Positions 58,506 through 64,000 of a stretch of 64,000 bases of DNA are shown piece by piece. The notes beneath the pieces are model-generated. The model saw only the letters and a list, made by a program, of their open reading frames with translations. It did not search any database and was not told the origin of the DNA. The DNA is taken from assembly GCA_030077755.1 (NCBI GenBank), contig JAQJZZ010000007.1, positions 2,108,001-2,172,000 on the forward strand, read 5' to 3'. The translations under genes were made by a program, and so were the position numbers. Each line of letters starts with the position of its first letter. Positions within the stretch are counted from its first letter, which is position 1. The stretch is from Filosporella fistucella. Its lineage: Eukaryota; Ascomycota; Leotiomycetes; Helotiales.

Positions 58506-59318
58506 ATGCAACTCTTACCATCAATATTATTTACGGGATTGCTAGCGACCGATTCCACAGCCTTTTTCGGTGGTATCAGGACTCGTTGCGTTCGATCAAC
58601 CACAATGCACGTATACCACTGTATATTACAATGATCATATTGATCTAGAAGCAGCTACTACATCACTCTTATCCGGGAGCACCCTGTGTCAAATGACGAC
58701 GACTACATCTACTCTCTCGATGATAAGTGGTTCAACACCAAGCCCGACCAGCAGAAATCTTCTGTTAAACCCAGGTTTTGATACGGGAGGCTACACAATT
58801 GACGGTTGGTTGTTAACACGAGAGGAACTCGAGAACACGGATGGGTCGACCTTGATCGAGTCAACAAGCGACTCTCACGGCGGGTCAGCGTAAGAACACC
58901 AATTTTTGATACTTTCTGGAAGCATTAGTCAATCATTATACAGACTGAAAATTGTTACAGATGCATCCAGTATGATGGGAGTCCCAGTTACGCCAGTAGC
59001 TAGAGACTCTACCAAGATCTTTCTGGTCTTGAACCTGGTAAACAATATACCATGTCGTTCTACTACAAGAACCTTCTTGCAGGATCGGATCAGGACCTTG
59101 CCGGTTGTTTCTTGGATTTTGGTTCTTTGTTCGATGCAAACAATGTGAATTACACTCCACTACTGGGGATCGGCGGTGGGTGGAATCAGGCCAGTATGAC
59201 TTGGACGTCTTCGGTGACCGATACCAGAGCCTTCATTGAGGTCTTTGGATGCACTGAGCATCCTGTTTTCCTCTTTGATACGGTATTCTTCGGACTGGCG
59301 ACAGCTACAATGGAGTAA
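58506..59318 (+). pseudogene. CBM-like secreted protein pseudogene A
   Basis: Starts with a signal peptide (MQLLPSILFTGLLATDSTAF). A one-base frameshift in a run of five T (about 58562) is needed to enter GLVAFDQPQCTYTTVYYND. A Ser/Thr linker and LLLNPGFDTGGYTIDGWLL (a CBM4/9-like start) follow. Intron 58890-58960 leads to CIQYDGSPSYASS, where TAG 59001-59003 interrupts before LYQDLSGLEPGKQYTMSFYY and the rest of the domain (VFLFDTVFFG). Two lesions make it a pseudogene. Layout equals that of the intact gene at 14459-15441. Confidence 0.8.
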
Positions 59319-60281
59319 GCTTTCTCGGATCCCGATCTTTGGGATTATAATTGGCAGGTATGGCACCTACATTGTAGGACTATGGGAAAGTTGCAACTGG
59401 CATTGCATGTAGATTTGATGGTTAGCAAATACCAGAAGTTGCTGCGAGATGTATCGAGATCCCAAGATTGTGCTGTGATTGTTCTTTAACATCTAGAACT
59501 ATATCAATAATCGGGCTTCACGCTCCATTCAGGAGTGCTTCTACACCACTTGCTGCGCAAAAGACAATATCTTCACCGGGCGTCAGAGTACGATTGAAAA
59601 TTCTTTTGTGTCCGCAAGTATTTACGGTCCTCTGCCACTCAATGGGGATTTCGATTAATGTTTCAGTACTTATGTCTCGTAAAGGCAACACACTGAGCCT
59701 TACCATCAGATCCCTTTAATTGCCGCCTCCCAATATTATTCGCACAAATACGGATAGAGAATAATTTGCGAAAGGTTCGAAAGTCCAGACACGTTAAAGT
59801 TCTTTGCCTTCCACCCTTGAACGAGATGATTTTCCTTGTATCGCGCTTTCGCTAGTATGTTTGTTCAACATCGTCCAGGAAACATGGTGTCAAATATTAT
59901 TCTATTCCATGTTCAATCATACTTGGATAATCTATGTTACAATCTATAGACTTAACGATACAAAAGATAACGTTTAAACTGGCATGTAACTTCGTCGCAT
60001 TCAACGCTGTGCATATGCCTAAAACTCGGATTTGGAGCAAGTGCACCTCTCTCTCCTTCTCACAGACTTGCCGAACATGACATCCATTCAAGAAAAGGAT
60101 TCAATATATGAAGTTCAGTTCAAGCCCATCAAAGGAAGCAGTGCATAACCAGATCAATAGGTTTGGTTGACACATTTGAATTTTCATATTATCACTATAC
60201 AGTCTTACACTATAAGAACAGAGAGCTTGCCCCGCCAGATCGGCATTTCAGTTCCAATCATCAATAGTAGCACTTTCCAAA
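59319..60281. other. Gap between the two CBM-like relics
   Basis: No gene supported. A minus-strand 62-codon frame at 59518-59706 (no ATG) has protein-like texture (LTPGEDIVFCAASGVEALLN) but is too short to identify. Confidence 0.4.
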
Positions 60282-60573
60282 ATGACCTTCTTTCTACCTT
60301 TGGTCTGCCTAGAAGCTCTTTTCACATCGTCTTCGGCTCACCGTACCATATCCGGAGTGAAAATACCTACCTAGCCACAATGCACCTATGCCACTATCCT
60401 TTACAACGACGAATCAGACCTTGCATCAGCAATCGGCTTAATTCAATCGTCGAGTACCATGTGTAATATGTCACCTTCTGCAACAAAAGCATCTGCAGGT
60501 GCAGCCACCTCGGCCCCGAGTCTCCCATCAGAGAATCTTCTATTGAACGGCGATATGTCAACTTTCAACATGT
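60282..60573 (+). pseudogene. CBM-like secreted protein pseudogene B, truncated
   Basis: Begins MTFFLPLVCLEALFTSSSA (signal peptide), then TAG at about 60372, then PQCTYATILYNDESDLASA, a Ser/Ala linker and LPSENLLLNGDMSTFN. It aligns with pseudogene A segment by segment (PQCTYTTVYYND; RNLLLNPGF). Homology stops at about 60,570, where another gene's sequence begins: the rest of the CBM-like domain is missing. Confidence 0.75.
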
Positions 60574-60930
60574 TCTCATGCCTTAGACGCCATCAGTGAC
60601 GAGAAAACGCTTGCAACTGTTGGCGAGGTGCTCTCCAGATCAGGAGGGCAGGGGAGTAAACTGGCACATGTGCTTCCTTGGCCAGAAAGCGTGGTAAAGC
60701 CTGAGGGAATTCAGTTGCTATCTGTATCTGGCGAGAATGTGTGGACTACAAGAAAAGACATATCAATGTGGCTTTTCCATACTCTCCTTCCATCTGCATT
60801 GCAGAAGGGGCTCATTGTCCCCAGTCCTCAGCTCAAGATTGTTGGCGGCGGACTGAGTGGTTTGCAGTTTGCAATGGATTCTGTTCAGAAAGGTGTCAGT
60901 GGACAGAAATTGGTTGTTAGACCTTCCTAG
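60574..60930 (+). pseudogene. C-terminal fragment of a zinc-type MDR reductase (enoyl reductase-like)
   Basis: From about 60,574 one open frame reads HALDAISDEKTLATVGEVL, LLSVSGENVWTTRKDISMWL, LPSALQKGLIVPSPQLKIVG and ends GVSGQKLVVRPS. This is the C-terminal part of medium-chain dehydrogenase/reductases of the type found as trans-enoyl reductases in fungal clusters (compare the family ending GKVV). The N-terminal two thirds, including the nucleotide-binding glycine motif, are absent. The fragment is fused to pseudogene B without a gap, which marks a rearrangement breakpoint. Confidence 0.75.
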
Positions 60931-61747
60931 CCTGGTGCAATTAGCTTCCTATCTAGATTCGTGTGCGCTTTACAAGAAAAAGACGTGGCAATGATTTTGC
61001 GCAAATATGAATTGCAGCTTTTCTCCATGTTTGACGTAGCGTAACGTGCCTGCCTTCGACTGACATCCGAGAGTGGTTTTTTTTCTGGTAATGAAGCTAG
61101 CTCCTTGTTGAGGCGTCCTGAGTCCTGCAAAGAGGTCCCATCTTAAAGCTTGACAAGGGTGTTGGGGAGGATCCAGCACAGATCACGTGCGAAGGCGGGG
61201 CAATCCACCGATCATGCTTTCCCGGCGTTGTGGTCAGACAGGTTCAGACGAACTTCCCCGCCGCTATCGCTTTGTGTCTGTCTCGTTGAAGCTGGGCTAT
61301 ATTGGCTGTGTCGGCCACACCTTTGTGCCTGTCTTGAACGTTGTGACGATTTACCAAGTGCCAATCCAATCCCCAATATCTCGGAATTGAACTCGCTCTT
61401 ATGGCTTCTGACTCGTACGCTATGATATCTAATAACATGCAAGTCAAGACGTCTGACAAGCCTCTCCTCTTCCTGTATGCGGGAAAACAACAACAACCAG
61501 TCGAAGAGAATCGACATATGCCACTATCTGCCATTTTAAACAATGATAAGACAGTTTGACACTAATCTGCAAGCTATCGATGCCTTGCACGGATACTCTC
61601 TATAGAGTATAAACGTTAAATGTCATGTAATTGTCACCTTTATCACGTTATTCTCGGGCCATATTCACGAATGAAGTATCTCTATTCGACAGACTCGCCC
61701 TGGGATTGGCTTCTACCATTTAATATCTATTCGCTCCTGTAGAGAGT
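60931..61747. other. Gene-poor stretch
   Basis: No gene supported. Overlapping frames at 61150-61543 on both strands are shadows of a GC-richer patch. Confidence 0.45.
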
Positions 61748-61872
61748 ACTCGTGCCATTGAAAGCGGATTCAGAGTCGCCTAACGCCATGCCGGCATATT
61801 CCAACAGCCACTCATGCCATCGAGAGCGGATTCAGCGTCGCCCTCCCTCAGTGCCGGGATATTCCAACAGCT
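61748..61872 (+). repeat. Tandem duplication, two copies of about 62 bp
   Basis: 61748-61809 and 61810-61872 repeat each other: both run actc(g/a)tgccat, then agcggattcag(a/c)gtcgcc, a variable 8 bp, tgccgg, atattccaacagc. Differences are mostly single substitutions. No coding function seen; it lies about 220 bp upstream of the rhodopsin-like gene. Confidence 0.8.
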
Positions 61873-62090
61873 ACCACATGCGCCACAAAATAAGATCAAA
61901 GACTGAAGTAAAATAGAGGGTGCCGTCTTCGACCGAAACATGATGATAAATAAGCCCTGGAAACAAACATTTACTACAGAGAAATTTCCAGCCCCAGCAA
62001 GTGCCAGACTCCAAATAGTCTGAAACTACTCCTGAATTCCAACAATAAGTGAACGCGACCCGACGCACTTTCGAGGACTACCACTTCAGT

Positions 62091-63372
62091 ATGGGGAACA
62101 GAAACCAGGAACAGGTCAACAAATTGGCGGGGTTACAATGGGTTGTGACAGCATTGGCTCTTATTTTCCTCGTGCTTCGATTATATTGCAAACATACGTT
62201 GAGAAGAGGTTTTTGGTGGGATGACCATGTCTTGATTGTCGCATGGGTTAGTATACCTCGTGTTTTGCTACTGCTCACTGCTCACTGCTGACACACACAA
62301 ACTCGGTAGGTGTGTCTTCTGATCAGTTGCGCCCTTGTTACTGAAGCGATATCTCACGGCTTAGGGAGACACATTGCTGATATCGATCCCACCACGTTAC
62401 CCTTGCTCCTCCAGCCAGCTACTCATTCGGGTTTATTTTCTGTTATGGCGACCGCTTTAAGCAAAACTTCATTTGCGGTTACGTTACTACGTCTCATGCA
62501 AGATACTTGGCAGCGGGTTGCGATATGGTTTATTATCGTTTCTATGAATGGAATGATGGCAATATCTGTGCTTTTTCTATATATTCAATGCAGCCCCGTA
62601 ACACGGGTTTGGAACCACACCATCCCTGGGACTTGCTGGCCGGCTAATAGGCAGACAACGTTCGGAATGGTTTCTGGCGGTATGTTTATTTGTTTTTTTA
62701 CCTTTACTGGTCATAGCTAACTTGTTGTCATGAAGGGTACTCCTCTGCAATGGACTTTGTTCTTGCTCTTTTGCCCTCGGTTTTGCTCTGGAATGTACGA
62801 ATGAAAAGGCGAGAGAAGCTTGGTGTTGTATTCGCAATGAGTTTGGGTGCATTGTAAGTTACTTCTCTACCACGTTTGTGTTGTTTAATTACTGACTCGC
62901 GCTTCTTCCATTGAAGAGCAGGTTGTTCAGGCATAGTTAAGGTTATCTATCTAAAGAAGAAAGACAAATCGGATTTTACTTGTAAGTCTGGTCTTGATTT
63001 TGAATTTCCACTAGTTACCAGCTAAATTTGCTAGTCTTCGTCGCAGATCTCAAAATCTGCACGGCTGTAGAGTCCGCTACGGCGATCATGGCTGCCTGTG
63101 TGCCAGTCTTCCGAGTACTTCTGACGAGTGCTTCGACCAAATATCAGAGTTCCCGGAACAACCACCCACACAGCTATAGATTGGATTCAATGCCTAAAAA
63201 TACCGTGGCCACCTCGAGTCGTCAGTTAAAGTCTGGAGTAGGGAACCACGACGATCAGAGTGATAGCAGCATTTTAGGCAGTTTCAAGGCGTTGGGGATA
63301 CTAGAGAAACGTGAGGTTGAATCCAGCTTAACGCCGGAATTGAAAGAGAGAGAAACAACCGTTAAGTATTGA
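62091..63372 (+). CDS. Fungal rhodopsin-domain (PTH11-like) integral membrane protein
   Basis: Exons are 62091-62246, 62310-62679, 62736-62853, 62917-62981 and 63035-63372 (348 aa; phases close). Seven hydrophobic segments are spread over the five exons, with conserved family marks: LRLYCKHTLRRGFWWDDHVL after helix 1, CSPVTRVWNHTIPGTCW in the extracellular loop, DFVLALLPSVLLW with NVRMKRREKLGV after it, and CTAVESATAIMAACVPVFRVLL for the last helix; the cytoplasmic tail is Ser-rich. This is the Fung_rhodopsin family, often receptor-like in plant-associated fungi. The CFEM domain present in classical Pth11 is absent. Two introns use AAG acceptors, chosen because only they keep frame. Confidence 0.87.
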
Positions 63373-64000
63373 AAATGTATGCATTTTGGTTGTCTGCAAT
63401 TCCATCCGCTTTAGAAAATGTACTATATCTTATATTATTCAAGTCAACTTAGTAAATGAATTCTTTTTAGAATAACCAAGGCCTTGCGTTACTTCTTCCT
63501 AGTCCAAAATATCAAATATAGACTGATTTTATATAAATGCCTATAATATAATTAGAATATATTAGCGTAATATTACGTTTATAATAATAGCTATAGCCTA
63601 GTATTACGGTCACGTTATAAGACAATCCCCGGGGGCTTATAAAACCTTAAGACAGGGACTCTTAAGGTTATTAATAGTTTTAGGAACGGAATAAGGTTAT
63701 TAATATATAAACCCCGTGGCTGGCATTACGTAATGGATATTAAGATCTTTAGAATTTTAAGATCCGGTATTAAGGATTTAGGGATTCTTGAAATCCATTA
63801 AAAATAAAGGTTTTATATAAGATTAGCACTTTTGCTATTTAATAAGAGCTTTATACTTAACTTTAAATAATATTCTTTATATTTAATAATATTATAATTA
63901 AAATATTTTTATAATATACTTATTCCTTATTTAAAATATAATATAAGCATTAGCTTATATAATAATTATTATACTTTAAATACCTTTTTAAGGGATATCA
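63373..64000. repeat. Very AT-rich, probably RIP-degraded repeat
   Basis: Composition becomes extreme from about 63,420 to the window end, with many tata, taat and ttaa words and no frame of any length. In ascomycetes such blocks are usually transposons mutated by RIP. No intact terminal repeats or coding piece is visible, so the element cannot be classified. Confidence 0.6.

Noticed and set aside
1..64000. CRISPR arrays, bacterial operons, Shine-Dalgarno sites, rRNA genes
   Set aside because: None seen; spliceosomal introns and gene families show this is fungal nuclear DNA.

Overview
The window is nuclear DNA of a filamentous ascomycete. The signs are short introns (about 45-70 bp, with GTRNGT donors, CTRAY branch sites and YAG or AAG acceptors), HET-domain, PTH11/rhodopsin-like and DMATS genes, and old AT-rich repeats that look mutated by RIP. 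The mix of families suggests Pezizomycotina, perhaps Leotiomycetes; this placement is my inference, not a measurement. All coordinates for multi-exon genes come from reading splice sites by eye and checking that phases and total lengths close.

Layout. 0-9 kb is core genome: deoxyhypusine synthase (minus) divergent from a 2,000-residue SANT-domain SNT1-like corepressor (plus). 9.8-16 kb holds two secreted proteins (a modular Cys-rich protein and a Ser/Thr-stalked CBM-like protein) in sparse DNA with a degenerate repeat. 16-23 kb has a HET protein, a GH5 beta-mannanase and a single-pass Cys-rich/Ser-Thr-rich membrane protein. 24-30.5 kb returns to core genes: an AzgA-type purine permease and replication factor C subunit 3. 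31-61 kb is accessory and decaying: intact genes alternate with gene relics. Intact here are an MFS transporter, a DMATS aromatic prenyltransferase, an Af470-like monooxygenase, two Hsp70-like ATPases, a coiled-coil protein and an RBR ubiquitin ligase. Relics include a full-length Hsp70-like pseudogene, a DapA-like aldolase read in one frame with five stops, an unknown gene on the minus strand, two CBM-like pseudogenes and the tail of an MDR reductase. 62-63.4 kb carries a fungal rhodopsin-like membrane protein, and the last 600 bp are extreme AT-rich repeat.

How the genes may relate. The MFS, DapA-like, DMATS and Af470-like genes lie within 9 kb of each other and look like the remains of a secondary-metabolite locus. 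Three Hsp70-like genes (one dead, one cytosolic, one with a signal peptide and a C-terminal RDEL) mark a local expansion. The CBM-like genes at 14.5, 58.5 and 60.3 kb are one secreted family, two of whose three copies are broken.

Most unusual observations: a start codon apparently split by an intron in the SNT1-like gene; three introns that keep the reading frame and contain no stop, so naive translation inserts false residues into conserved domains; a repeated seven-cysteine module; an aldolase pseudogene whose only lesions are TAA/TAG codons of the type RIP makes; and a small, apparently ER-resident Hsp70-like ATPase.
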